From an uncultured Oscillospiraceae bacterium (lineage in GTDB: Bacteria > Bacillota > Clostridia > Oscillospirales > Oscillospiraceae), in assembly GCA_934623575.1 (NCBI GenBank), contig CAKTVL010000003.1, forward strand, positions 1-64,000: DNA of 64,000 bases, given 5' to 3'. Position 1 is the stretch's first letter. The number at the start of each line of letters is the position of its first letter. Below are positions 1 to 7,860 of this stretch, piece by piece. The notes beneath the pieces are model-generated. The model ran no database searches and had not been told where the DNA came from. It worked only from the letters and a program-made list of their open reading frames with translations. The translations under genes were made by a program, and so were the position numbers.

Positions 1-518
1 TCATCGCCGCTGTATATGGTCATACCGCCGATAATCTCCGTCCACTTCTCATCCTTGTCCGTGTCGCCACTGCTCTCATTGCAGATGAGAAAGGTCCCGC
101 CGGGCTTCAGAACCCGATGGACCTCCCGGAAACACTGCAGCAGATCCGGCCAGAAATAGACCGTTTCAAAGGCCGTGACGGCATCAAACCAGTCCTTTGC
201 GAAGATCATATCCGCCACACTGCCTTGCAGGACGGCACAGCGCCCCTCCGCGATGGCGGTCTCGTTGACCTTTTTCGTCTTCTCTACGCTGACGGGAGAA
301 TAGTCGATGCCCTTCACGATACCCTGCGGGCATTTTTTCAGCAGCCTTTTCATGTTTGCACCGCCGCCGCAGCCACAGTCCAGCACCTTGGCATCCGGCG
401 CAGCATTCAGAAATTGAAGTCCCCAGCGCGCCACAGGGCTGTGACCCAAATTCATCATGGCGACCATGAGCTTTCCGCCGAGGCCCACAGGTTTGCGGGT
501 GTTTTCGAAAAACGACAT
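1..518 (-). CDS. Class I SAM-dependent methyltransferase, 3' end cut by window edge
   Basis: Reading the minus strand from the ATG at 518 gives a protein starting MSFFENTRKPVGLGGK, with the SAM-binding glycine motif VLDCGCGGG near residues 45-53, then a VTAFETVYFWPD motif and the HRVLKPGGTFLI strand of the UbiE/Methyltransf_11 type. The frame is open to base 1, so the C-terminus lies outside the window. The start lies 6 bases beyond the stop of the upstream methyltransferase gene, with a GGAGTG-like ribosome site overlapping that stop, so the two are co-transcribed. The methyl acceptor cannot be told from sequence; small-molecule methylation is the usual role of this family. Confidence 0.85.
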   Translation of the reverse strand, partial: MSFFENTRKPVGLGGKLMVAMMNLGHSPVARWGLQFLNAAPDAKVLDCGCGGGANMKRLLKKCPQGIVKGIDYSPVSVEKTKKVNETAIAEGRCAVLQGSVADMIFAKDWFDAVTAFETVYFWPDLLQCFREVHRVLKPGGTFLICNESSGDTDKDEKWTEIIGGMTIYSGD

Positions 519-524
519 CCTTCG

Positions 525-1313
525 TCACTCCTTTTCCAGAACGATGATCTTATTGGAAATATTCCGCACGGCGGGCAGCTTGTCCAGCAGCTTATAGATC
601 GGCACAAACGCCGCCATGCCCTCTGTCAGGCTGCGCTCCTCCACGAATCCAAAATCCGGCAGCAGCGCCGCAAGAGCCGGGCCGTCTTTCACGCCCCAAG
701 TAAATTTCGCATGGCTTGCGTCAATGGATTTCTCCTTGAAGTGCCGCACCATCGCAGGATTCATGGTTTCCACAAATACGGTGGCTTTGGAAAAGCGACT
801 GGAAATCACCGCAAAAATTTGCTGCACATCTTTTGCGTTCAGGTACATGGTCAGTCCCTCAATGACGATCAGCACCGGCACATTCTGCTCGCTGATCTCG
901 CCGCCCCAATCTTCCATGGCGGACATGGCGATCTGTGAAATCGTGCCGCTCTCCGGCAGGAGCTTCTCCCGCACCGCCATTGTCTCCGGCAGGTCGAGGT
1001 TATACCAATGCGCATAACCTGCCATCCGATAGCACCGGGTGTCCAGTCCGCAGGCGATGTTAACCACCACCGCACCGGGGTGCGACGCAAGCCACGTTTT
1101 TGCCAGCCGGTCCAGCACGATGGTCCGGGCAATGACGCCGCTGCGCATGGCCGTATCCTTGTCCGCAAGGGAAAAATCATAGTCCAGCTTTTCGATGAGT
1201 TCTTCCGCTTTTGCGTCGTGGATCGCACCTCTGCCGTTGCTCTCTTTCGCCCTTGCATAAACGGTTTGCAGCATGGTCTCCGGCACGCCGGAGAGCTTGA
1301 TCTTTTCTTTCAT
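525..1313 (-). CDS. LCM/TcmP-family class I SAM methyltransferase
   Basis: This 262-residue protein has the layout of the leucine carboxyl methyltransferase / TcmP-like family. A helical N-terminus ends in RTIVLDRLAKTWL, followed by VVNIACGLDTRCYR (SAM-binding loop, about residues 83-96), a NLDLPE motif and the VLIVIEGLTMYL strand. Bacterial members methylate small molecules, often in O-methylation steps; the substrate here is unknown. An AGGGAGC ribosome site precedes the ATG at 1313. It is the first gene of a two-gene unit with the methyltransferase ending at base 1, and two identical-arm palindromes lie just upstream, suggesting an inducible operon. No regulator gene is visible nearby. Confidence 0.85.
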   Translation of the reverse strand: MKEKIKLSGVPETMLQTVYARAKESNGRGAIHDAKAEELIEKLDYDFSLADKDTAMRSGVIARTIVLDRLAKTWLASHPGAVVVNIACGLDTRCYRMAGYAHWYNLDLPETMAVREKLLPESGTISQIAMSAMEDWGGEISEQNVPVLIVIEGLTMYLNAKDVQQIFAVISSRFSKATVFVETMNPAMVRHFKEKSIDASHAKFTWGVKDGPALAALLPDFGFVEERSLTEGMAAFVPIYKLLDKLPAVRNISNKIIVLEKE

Positions 1314-1331
1314 GCTATGCTCCCTCTACTT

Positions 1332-1382
1332 GTTAGTTCGCTCTAACCAATGTGCGCGGCGCGTCAGTTAGATTAAGCTAAC
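1332..1382. promoter_or_regulatory. Paired operator-like palindromes upstream of the methyltransferase operon
   Basis: Two inverted repeats share the same arms and spacing: GTTAG-N6-CTAAC at 1332-1347 and again at 1367-1382. Their centres are 35 bp apart. Only the arms are conserved; the six spacer bases differ. This is the pattern expected for a dimeric winged-helix repressor (MarR-type sites often look like this). They lie 19 to 69 bases upstream of the ATG at 1313, where the promoter should be. The regulator is not in the window. Confidence 0.6.
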
Positions 1383-1543
1383 CACCGCCCTTTTAAAAGG
1401 CCGCAACTCTGCGGCCCGTTCTATTCTGCTCACCTGCAAAAGCCACTGCGCGCCCTCCGCGTATACCTGCAGCTGCTTTTCGGCCATATTGTAGCACCGC
1501 AGGATGGCGCTGTCAACTACGCACGGGGCAATTCACCAAATAG

Positions 1544-1590
1544 AAAAAGCGAGTATCCTTAACAGCATTCCTGCTGTAAGAACACTCGCT
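1544..1590 (-). terminator. Rho-independent terminator after tRNA-Leu
   Basis: On the minus strand, directly after the CCA end of the tRNA, a long imperfect hairpin begins and ends with the complementary words GCGAGT and ACTCGC and carries an inner GCTGT/ACAGC stem. It is followed by five T residues. It ends the tRNA transcript. Confidence 0.8.
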
Positions 1591-1591
1591 T

Positions 1592-1679
1592 TGGTGCGCG
1601 AGGCGGGACTTGAACCCGCACGCCCGGAATGAGCACTAGAACCTGAATCTAGCGAGTCTGCCAATTCCACCACTCGCGC
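1592..1679 (-). tRNA. tRNA-Leu (anticodon CAG)
   Basis: The minus strand folds into a class II tRNA. The acceptor arms GCGCGAG and CTCGCGC pair perfectly, the anticodon stem CTAGA/TCTAG encloses the loop TTCAGGT with anticodon CAG, there is a long variable arm, and the T arm contains GGTTCAAGTCC. The CCA end is encoded. Length is 88 bases including CCA. A perfect promoter lies just upstream and a terminator just downstream, so it is a single-gene transcript. Confidence 0.97.
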
Positions 1680-1693
1680 GTCGAACAAGTGAG

Positions 1694-1722
1694 ATTATAG
1701 TATGTTCTCCCCGAATTGTCAA
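1694..1722 (-). promoter_or_regulatory. Sigma-A promoter for tRNA-Leu
   Basis: The -35 TTGACA (1717-1722) and -10 TATAAT (1694-1699) are both perfect consensus with a 17-bp spacer, read on the minus strand 15 bases before the tRNA. This strength fits a stable RNA gene. Confidence 0.85.
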
Positions 1723-1770
1723 CCCCTATTTTGAAATTTCTCAAAAAATATTATCCGCCCTTTTCCGGGC

Positions 1771-1801
1771 AAAAAAGGAGACGCTCCCGCGTCTCCTTTT
1801 T
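1771..1801. terminator. Terminator after the class A PBP gene
   Basis: The stem GGAGACGC/GCGTCTCC is flanked by an A-run on one side and a T-run on the other, so it can stop transcription in both directions. It ends the penicillin-binding protein transcript coming from the right. Confidence 0.85.
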
Positions 1802-1819
1802 GCTCTGTGTATACCCGGC

Positions 1820-4441
1820 TCAGCCGCCCAGGAAATCGTCTATCCCGGCGTTGGGATCGGTCTCCGGAGCCAGCGTATCGTTCTCGCCCGGCATGTTGAA
1901 ATCGTTGTCGTCCCCATCATTGCCGAAGAAGCCGTTCCAGCCGTTGAGCATCATGAAGGCATCCTCCACCACGATCTCGTCGTGGCCCTCGATCAGCTCG
2001 CGCTGGTAGTTCAGCACGGAGCCGGTGACGGTGGTGATGCTGCCGTCGTCGTTGGCCATGTTGACGGTGTAGGTGGGCGGGGTGTGCATGGTGCAGATGC
2101 CGGTAGGCGCGTTATCCGCCGCCACCAGGGCCGTATACGCGCGGCTGCCGCGGACGTCCTGGGTGCAGTATTCCGACGCCAGCATGCCGCTGTCGGCGCA
2201 GACCGTCACGCTGGTCAGGCCGGAGCAGGAGAAGAAGTCCTTGTTGGGCAGATCCTCATGGATGGCGCTCATGACCTTGCGGAAGATGGCAGAGCAGGGA
2301 TTGCCGCTGGCCACGATGCGCTGGTTGTGCTCATAGCCCGCCCACACGGCGCAGCTGTAGTAGGGCGTATAGCCCACGAAGTAACGGTCCTTATTGCTGT
2401 TGGTGGAACCGGTCTTACCGGCGATGTGCATGCCGCTGAACTGAGCCTCATAGCCGGTGCCGTTCAGGGCGGCCTCCTGCAGCAGGTTGTTGATCAGCGC
2501 CGCGGTGGTGTTCTTCATCGCCACAGCGGACTGTGCCTCGTTCTCCAGCACCACGTTGCCGTTGGCGTCCTCCACCCGGACGAAGGTGCGGGGCTTGGTG
2601 TACACGCCCTCGTTGACGAAGGCGGCGTAGGCCGCAGCCATCTCCTCGGTGGTGACGCCCTTCTCAAAGCCGCCCAGCGCCATGTTGCCCACCTGCTGGG
2701 AGTCGGTATAGGTCAGGTTTTCAAAGCCCAGCTTGTCCACCAGGAAGTCATAGGAATTGGTGACGCCGTAGGCCAGATTGGTGCGCACGGCGCAGGTGTT
2801 CAGGGACTGCGCCAGCGCCTTGTGCAGCGCCGTCAGGCCCTGATAGCGCCAGTTGGCGTTCCGGGGCCACACCTCGCCGTTGAGCAACATGGGGTAGTCG
2901 TCGATGACGCTGGCGCCGTTGATGGTACCGTCATCCAGTGCCGGAGCGTAGGTGGACAGGGGCTTGATGGCAGAACCGCACTGCCGGGCATTGACGGCCC
3001 AGTTCCAGCCGCGGTCCACCAGCTTCTCGCCGGCGCCGCCAATCATGGCCACCACATAGCCGTTGGTGGGGTCCACGATGGTCAGCGCGATCTGCAGCTG
3101 GTCCTCCACCTGCTCGCCGGCGGAGTTGGTGTAGCTGCTGGTATAGGGGATGTTGTCCAGGTTGTAGCACACATCCTCTGCGATCTTCTGGTACTTGGGA
3201 TTCTGCGTGGTGTAGATCTTATAGCCCTTGCTGTAGACCATGTTGATGGCCTGGTCATAGGCGGAGACGGTCTTTCCCTCGCTGTTGACCTTCTCGGTGA
3301 TGCCCAGCTTCTCCACCAGCGCCTCGGCCACGTCGGTGATCATGGCATCGGTGAACCAGGAGTTGCTGCCCTTGATGGTGGGGGTGCTGTCATCGGCAGG
3401 GCTGTCGGTGTCGTCCGTGGTGTCGTCGGGGGTGGGATCGGTGACGGTGCCGTCACTGCCCACATACTTGCCGGAAATGGTAAAGCCGTTGGCGAACTGG
3501 ATATCCTCGTTCACCGCCGCGTCATACTCTTCCTGGTCGATCTTGCCCTGAGAGAGCATCTCGCTGAGGATGGTCAACTGGCGCTCCCGGTTGTTCTCCC
3601 GCGTCCAGGAGCTGATGAAGGGATCGTACATGGAGGGGTTGTTGGTGATGCCCATCATGCTGGCACACTCGGCCAGCGACAACTCGGACACGTCCTTGCC
3701 AAAATACACCCGCGCCGCCGTCATCACGCCGGAGCAGCGCTGGCCGAAGTAGACCTCGTTCAGATAGGCCTCCAGGATCTCGTCCTTCTCGTAGCGCTTT
3801 TCCAGCTCCAGCGCCCGGTAGATCTCCGTGATCTTGCGCTTGACCGTCACCTGATTGTCGCCGGTGACGTTCTTCACCAGCTGCTGGGTGATGGTGGAGC
3901 CGCCCTGCACATTCTTGCCGAACAGAGTGTATACGATGGCGCGGGTGGTGCCCTTCCAGTCCACGCCGTGGTGCTTCTCAAACCGCTTGTCCTCGATGGC
4001 GATGGCGGCCTCCTGCAAATACTTGGGGATGTCCTCCAGATCCGTCCAGATGCGGTTCTCCGAGTTCAGGTACAGCGTCTGGTACATGACCCATTCGCCG
4101 GTGTCGGGATCCTGGCTGTACAGCTCCGTGGACACCTTCGTTTCGAACTCGTCCAGATAGACCTCCACCTTACCCCGCATGGTGCTGTTGATATACGCCA
4201 TGAAGATACCGGAGAAGATGGTCAGCGTCACCACGAATACCAGCAGCAGTGTGCCGATGATCCGCCCGGCCTTCCGCCAGCCGTTTCTCTGTTGGGGCGT
4301 CATATTGCGGACGCGCTCCTGCGCCTCGTGCTGCACGCGCCGCGCGCCCTCCTTCGCTTCCGTTTCTATGTGCCGGGCGCTCTGCCGGATGCGTCCCATA
4401 AAGTCGGGGGACGACGACCGTCTGCGCTTGTTCTCACTCAA
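1820..4441 (-). CDS. Class A penicillin-binding protein (PBP1A type)
   Basis: This bifunctional peptidoglycan synthase (873 residues) has a basic cytoplasmic N-terminus, a membrane anchor near residues 60-83, a GT51 transglycosylase domain (catalytic Glu150 in EDKRFEKHHG, then GGSTITQQLVKN at 180-191) and a transpeptidase domain with SAIK, SLN and KTGS motifs in order. An Asp/Thr-rich linker and an acidic C-terminal tail flank the enzyme domains. I chose the TTG at 4441 because AAAGGAAGG lies 10 bases ahead. The in-frame ATG at 4501 has no ribosome site and lies only about 17 bases downstream of the -10 box. It polymerises and cross-links glycan strands on the outer membrane face. It is a single-gene transcript. 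Confidence 0.93.
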   Translation of the reverse strand: MSENKRRRSSSPDFMGRIRQSARHIETEAKEGARRVQHEAQERVRNMTPQQRNGWRKAGRIIGTLLLVFVVTLTIFSGIFMAYINSTMRGKVEVYLDEFETKVSTELYSQDPDTGEWVMYQTLYLNSENRIWTDLEDIPKYLQEAAIAIEDKRFEKHHGVDWKGTTRAIVYTLFGKNVQGGSTITQQLVKNVTGDNQVTVKRKITEIYRALELEKRYEKDEILEAYLNEVYFGQRCSGVMTAARVYFGKDVSELSLAECASMMGITNNPSMYDPFISSWTRENNRERQLTILSEMLSQGKIDQEEYDAAVNEDIQFANGFTISGKYVGSDGTVTDPTPDDTTDDTDSPADDSTPTIKGSNSWFTDAMITDVAEALVEKLGITEKVNSEGKTVSAYDQAINMVYSKGYKIYTTQNPKYQKIAEDVCYNLDNIPYTSSYTNSAGEQVEDQLQIALTIVDPTNGYVVAMIGGAGEKLVDRGWNWAVNARQCGSAIKPLSTYAPALDDGTINGASVIDDYPMLLNGEVWPRNANWRYQGLTALHKALAQSLNTCAVRTNLAYGVTNSYDFLVDKLGFENLTYTDSQQVGNMALGGFEKGVTTEEMAAAYAAFVNEGVYTKPRTFVRVEDANGNVVLENEAQSAVAMKNTTAALINNLLQEAALNGTGYEAQFSGMHIAGKTGSTNSNKDRYFVGYTPYYSCAVWAGYEHNQRIVASGNPCSAIFRKVMSAIHEDLPNKDFFSCSGLTSVTVCADSGMLASEYCTQDVRGSRAYTALVAADNAPTGICTMHTPPTYTVNMANDDGSITTVTGSVLNYQRELIEGHDEIVVEDAFMMLNGWNGFFGNDGDDNDFNMPGENDTLAPETDPNAGIDDFLGG

Positions 4442-4517
4442 GACAGGGCACCTTCCTTTCTCTTTGATGTTCCTGTTGTTGCTTTGTACGGTGAGCGGCA
4501 TGTTTGCATACCGACCC

Positions 4518-4548
4518 AGTATAAGAGATATTCTACCATACCTGTCAA
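4518..4548 (-). promoter_or_regulatory. Promoter of the class A PBP gene
   Basis: The -35 TTGACA (4543-4548) and -10 TATACT (4518-4523) lie on the minus strand. The spacer is 19 bp, longer than the 17 bp seen elsewhere in this window. Its position argues against the upstream ATG at 4501 as start codon. Confidence 0.65.
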
Positions 4549-4667
4549 CTGCAAAAAAAGAGATTTTTTGTTAAATTATGCCTTTCCCGGCAGGCTATTC
4601 CCGTTATTCTCCCCCGTTTTCCGGTTTTTCAGTCCCGCATGGGGCATAAATTGCCGAACAGTTCCTC

Positions 4668-4696
4668 TTGCGTTTTTCCTCCGCTTCGGGTATACT
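4668..4696 (+). promoter_or_regulatory. Promoter of the DUF1292 gene
   Basis: The -35 is TTGCGT (4668-4673) and the -10 is TATACT (4691-4696), with a 17-bp spacer, 30 bases upstream of the start codon at 4726. Confidence 0.7.
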
Positions 4697-4725
4697 ATGG
4701 GCAACAAGACAAAGGAGGACTTTCC

Positions 4726-5016
4726 ATGAGCGAGGAATTCGGCCCCAATTTCATCACACTGACGGATGAGGACGGCAACGACATAGAGCTGGAATACGTG
4801 GACGCACTGGAGCTGGACGGCCAGACCTACATGGCGTTCTTCCCTGTGGTGGAGGACGACGCGGACGAGGAAGCCGCCGAGGAATACGGTCTGGTGATCC
4901 TGAAGTCCGTGATGGAAAACGGCGAGGAGCTTCTCAGCACGCTGGACAGCGACGAGGAGCTGGACAAGGTCTACGACCTGTTTATGGAGCAGATCCTGTC
5001 CGACGAGGAGGAGTAA
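4726..5016 (+). CDS. DUF1292 family protein (YrzB-like)
   Basis: This small, very acidic protein of 96 residues begins MSEEFGPNFITLTDEDG and alternates beta-strand-like segments, with the DUF1292 core FITLTDEDGNDIELEYVDAL followed by YMAFFPV and GLVILK. The family is widespread in Firmicutes and has no established function. A strong AAAGGAGG site lies 8 bases before the ATG at 4726; the frame is open further upstream, but the -10 box lies inside that extension, so it is not coding. It appears to be transcribed alone. Confidence 0.88.
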   Translation: MSEEFGPNFITLTDEDGNDIELEYVDALELDGQTYMAFFPVVEDDADEEAAEEYGLVILKSVMENGEELLSTLDSDEELDKVYDLFMEQILSDEEE

Positions 5017-5071
5017 TTTTTCGTCCTGCCGATGACGGGACGCCGCCGGTTGAGCCGGAAAATTGACTGGA

Positions 5072-5150
5072 TTTTTCGCCAAGACGAGGCGCGGCGGTGC
5101 AGCCATACTTTGTGTATGGCAAAGCGCCGCAACGAAGTATTGGCGGAAAA
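5072..5150. repeat. Dispersed palindromic element, copy A
   Basis: This is an about 79-bp imperfect palindrome. The outer arms are TTTTTCGCC and GGCGGAAAA, an inner GCGGCG pairs with CGCCGC, and the centre is the hairpin GCCATAC-TTTGT-GTATGGC. Related copies lie at 44695-44770 and 53568-53646, sharing GACGAGGCGC, the TACTTTSTGTAT centre and the AACGRAG word. It sits between the DUF1292 gene and the 6S RNA. It contains no open reading frame of note. Confidence 0.75.
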
Positions 5151-5159
5151 GATGAGCGA

Positions 5160-5326
5160 TGGGCAGCGGTTCTATTTATCCTGACATTGGTTATACGGGA
5201 CGTCGGATCGGTAGATGGTTTGCAGGCCTCCCGCCTGCCTTCTGCGGGCGGACGCTGGAAGCAGTAAAGTCGGCCGGAGACGACCCACCTGCGAGCTGTG
5301 CAGGTTATAACATGGCCGCTGCCTGT
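5160..5326 (+). ncRNA. ssrS: 6S RNA
   Basis: The ends pair as GGCAGCGG with CCGCTGCC, closing a rod-like RNA of about 167 bases. The 3' half keeps the 6S pattern: GACGACCCACCT, a small hairpin CCTGC/GCAGG opposite the central bubble, then GGTTATAAC. The apical part ends in GGAAGCAGTAAAGTC, similar to the GAAGCC-TAAAA segment of known 6S RNAs. 6S RNA binds the sigma-A holoenzyme as a promoter mimic. A very strong hairpin follows directly. The exact 5' end and its promoter are not resolved; the call rests on recalled consensus and the fold. Confidence 0.8.
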
Positions 5327-5379
5327 CGCTGAACCAACAAACCCTCTCCCTGCTGGGAGAGGGTTTGTTGGTTCAGCGA
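5326..5379. terminator. 25-bp perfect hairpin terminator after the 6S RNA
   Basis: The arms at 5326-5350 and 5355-5379 are perfectly complementary over 25 bp around a TGCT loop. The core CCCTCTCCC/GGGAGAGGG is followed by the T-rich TTTGTTGGTT, and the same holds on the other strand, so it can work in both directions. Confidence 0.7.
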
Positions 5380-5471
5380 TGCCGTTGGTTTCAGGCCAAG
5401 CACAAAACGGCCGCCTTTCCCGCCGTTTGCCGTTATTTTCGCAATGTTCACAAATTCCCAGGGTTTCCCCC

Positions 5472-5500
5472 TTGCGGAAAGTGCCGGTATACGATATAAT
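5472..5500 (+). promoter_or_regulatory. Promoter of the foldase operon
   Basis: The -35 TTGCGG (5472-5477) and -10 TATAAT (5495-5500) have a 17-bp spacer, 62 bases before the foldase ATG. Confidence 0.75.
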
Positions 5501-5562
5501 GATTGGGTATGCTGCCAATCACGGGCGTTTTTCGCCCAAAATCGATAGGAGTGAAGTATTCA

Positions 5563-7128
5563 ATGAGCGCATCAAGAGAAAAGAAGAGCCGGCAGGATCT
5601 GGCCGCGCAGGGCGTCACCGACCCCAAGAAGATCCGCGAGGCGGAGGAGAAGGCCAAGGCCCGCAAGACCAATACCCTGTATGGTATCATCGCCGGCGTG
5701 TTCGTGCTGGTAGCGGCGCTGCTGCTGGTGTACAATTCCGGCGTGCTGCAGCGCAATGCCACCGCCGTGACCATCAACGGTGAGAAGTACACCGTGGGCC
5801 AGGTGGAGTATTTCTACGCCAACGTCAAGAGCAACATCCTGAACAGCGGCTACGCCTCCCTGTACGGGGTGGACACCTCCAAGTCCCTGGACGATCAGGT
5901 GATGAGCGACACCGCCAAGGCCCTGATGCAGGTGGAGGACGAGGGCGACGTCACCTGGGGCCAGTTCCTCCGCGACTACGCGGTGGACCAGCTGACCACC
6001 GTGGTGCTGACCGCCAAGGAGGCCGAGGCCAACGGCATGGGCGCCGATGACCACACCGAAGAGGAGGTGGCGAACACCATGGCCCAGGTGGAGTCCTACG
6101 CCAAGCAGAACGGCTACTCCACCAAGGACTATCTGAAGCTGATCTACGGCAAGAGCATGACCGTGGGCACCTTCAAGGAGATGGTCAAGCTGACCGATAT
6201 CGCCAGCCACTACCAGAGCCACTACTCCGAGGAGCTGAGCTACACCACCGCCGATCTGGAGGCATATTATCAGGAGAACCAGTCCACCTTCGATGTGGCG
6301 GACTATGAGTCCCTGTACTTCAAGGGCACGGCCGACAGCACCACCGATGCTGACGGCAACACCGTGGCCGCCACCGACGAGGAGAACGCCGCCGCCAAGG
6401 CCCAGGCCGAGAGCGACGCCGCCGCCGTGCTGGCACGCGTCCAGGCCGGCGAGTCCCTGGAGAATGTGGCCAAGGACTACGAGTCCGCCACCTTCAGCCA
6501 CACGGAGAGCGGCAGCAACAGCGGCGACGACATGGGCACCTGGCTGTTTGACAGCGCCCGTGTGGACGGCGACAGCACCGTGATCACCACCGACAGCGGC
6601 AGCCGCGTGCTGGTGTTCCACAGCGCCGGCCGTCAGGACTACGCCACCAAGGACGTGCGCCACATCCTGTTCATGGTGAACAAGAGCGATCTGGACAGCA
6701 CCTCTGAGACCTATGACGCCGATCTGCAGGCCCGTCAGGACGAGGCCAAGGCCAAGGCCGAGGACGCCCTGGCCCAGTGGAAGGCCGGCGACGCCACCGA
6801 GGACAGCTTCGCGGCCCTGGCCAACGAGCTCAGCGAGGACGGCGGCAGCAACACCAACGGCGGCCTGTACACCGAGATCTACAAGGGCCAGATGGTCACC
6901 GAGTTCAACGACTGGTGCTTCGATGCCAGCCGCCAGGCCGGCGACACCGGCATCGTCTACAACGAGAACACCGGCTACCATGTGATGTACTTTGTGGGCG
7001 ACGACATCCCCTACTGGCAGGTGCAGGCGGACAGCGCCCTGCGCAGCCGCGACACCTCCGCCTGGTTGGAGGAGCTGCTGGCCAGCGCCACCGTTGAGCA
7101 GGGCTCCGGCATGAAGAACCTGGCCTGA
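5563..7128 (+). CDS. Membrane-anchored parvulin-type peptidylprolyl isomerase (foldase)
   Basis: This 521-residue protein has a charged N-terminus, one membrane segment near residues 39-60 (GIIAGVFVLVAALLLVYNSG), a long helical chaperone-like region and a C-terminal rotamase domain. That domain starts at VRHILFMV and ends in GYHVMYFVGD, with the GGLY and QAGDTG loops of parvulins. It should help proteins fold outside the membrane, as PrsA does, but it has an uncleaved anchor rather than a lipobox. TAGGAG precedes the ATG at 5563; the longer open frame begins at 5503, within 3 bases of the -10 box, and is unlikely to be coding. It is first in an operon with tcdA, DUF554 and DUF2461. Codon use is strongly biased to GC-ending codons, as for a well-expressed gene. 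Confidence 0.9.
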   Translation: MSASREKKSRQDLAAQGVTDPKKIREAEEKAKARKTNTLYGIIAGVFVLVAALLLVYNSGVLQRNATAVTINGEKYTVGQVEYFYANVKSNILNSGYASLYGVDTSKSLDDQVMSDTAKALMQVEDEGDVTWGQFLRDYAVDQLTTVVLTAKEAEANGMGADDHTEEEVANTMAQVESYAKQNGYSTKDYLKLIYGKSMTVGTFKEMVKLTDIASHYQSHYSEELSYTTADLEAYYQENQSTFDVADYESLYFKGTADSTTDADGNTVAATDEENAAAKAQAESDAAAVLARVQAGESLENVAKDYESATFSHTESGSNSGDDMGTWLFDSARVDGDSTVITTDSGSRVLVFHSAGRQDYATKDVRHILFMVNKSDLDSTSETYDADLQARQDEAKAKAEDALAQWKAGDATEDSFAALANELSEDGGSNTNGGLYTEIYKGQMVTEFNDWCFDASRQAGDTGIVYNENTGYHVMYFVGDDIPYWQVQADSALRSRDTSAWLEELLASATVEQGSGMKNLA

Positions 7129-7134
7129 TCACCC

Positions 7135-7860
7135 ATGGACGAGCGCTTTCTCAGAACTGAAATGATCTTAGGCGCACCCGCTTTGGACAAACTCCGCCGC
7201 AGCCATGTGGCGGTGTTTGGTCTGGGCGGTGTGGGCAGCTACGCCGCTGAGTGCCTGGCACGCAGCGGCGTTGGCACGTTGACACTGGTGGACCAGGACA
7301 CGGTATCCGTATCCAACATCAACCGCCAGCTGTGCGCGCTGACCTCCACCGTGGGGCAGTACAAGGCGGAGGTCGCGGTGGCGCGCGTGCGGGACATCGA
7401 CCCGGACACGGTGGTATACCCGATCTGCGCCACCTATGACGCCGCCCATCGGGAGGAATTTTTCTCCCGGAAATTCGACTACATCGTGGACTGCATCGAC
7501 CTGGTCAGCTGCAAGCTGGACCTGATCCAGCAGGCCCACCTGCGGGGCATCCCCATCCTCTCCGCCCTGGGCACCGGCAACAAGCTGGAGCCGGAGCTGC
7601 TGCGCATCGCCGACATCTCCCAGACCTACGGCTGCCCGCTGGCACGGGTCATGCGCAAGGAACTGCGCAAGCGGGGTTTTTCCCACCTGAAGGTGGTGTT
7701 CAGCCCCGAGGAGCCCCACGAAACGCAGCAGCTGGAGGCCCCCTCCCCCGGCCGACGCAGCGTTCCCGCCAGCGTGGCCTGGGTTCCCTCCGTGGCCGGG
7801 CTGCTGATGGGCGGCCGCGTGGTCCGCGACATTATAGAGGGCGGAGGTCTTGTCCCATGA
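7135..7860 (+). CDS. tcdA: tRNA threonylcarbamoyladenosine dehydratase
   Basis: This ThiF/E1-like ATP-dependent enzyme (241 residues) has the nucleotide-binding GLGGVGSYAAE motif (about residues 30-40), VDQDTVSVSNINRQ and a DCIDLVSCKLDLI segment; the C-terminal SVAWVPSVAG is typical of TcdA/CsdL. It cyclises the t6A base of ANN-decoding tRNAs to ct6A. The start at 7135 is 6 bases after the foldase stop, and its own stop overlaps the next start by 4 bases, so it is translated within the same operon. Confidence 0.9.
   Translation: MDERFLRTEMILGAPALDKLRRSHVAVFGLGGVGSYAAECLARSGVGTLTLVDQDTVSVSNINRQLCALTSTVGQYKAEVAVARVRDIDPDTVVYPICATYDAAHREEFFSRKFDYIVDCIDLVSCKLDLIQQAHLRGIPILSALGTGNKLEPELLRIADISQTYGCPLARVMRKELRKRGFSHLKVVFSPEEPHETQQLEAPSPGRRSVPASVAWVPSVAGLLMGGRVVRDIIEGGGLVP

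Noticed and set aside
1982..4729. A 915-codon open frame opposite the class A PBP gene
   Set aside because: It is the antisense shadow of a GC-rich gene with clear family motifs; its translation is low-complexity (Gly, Val, His, Gln-rich) and it has no ribosome site.
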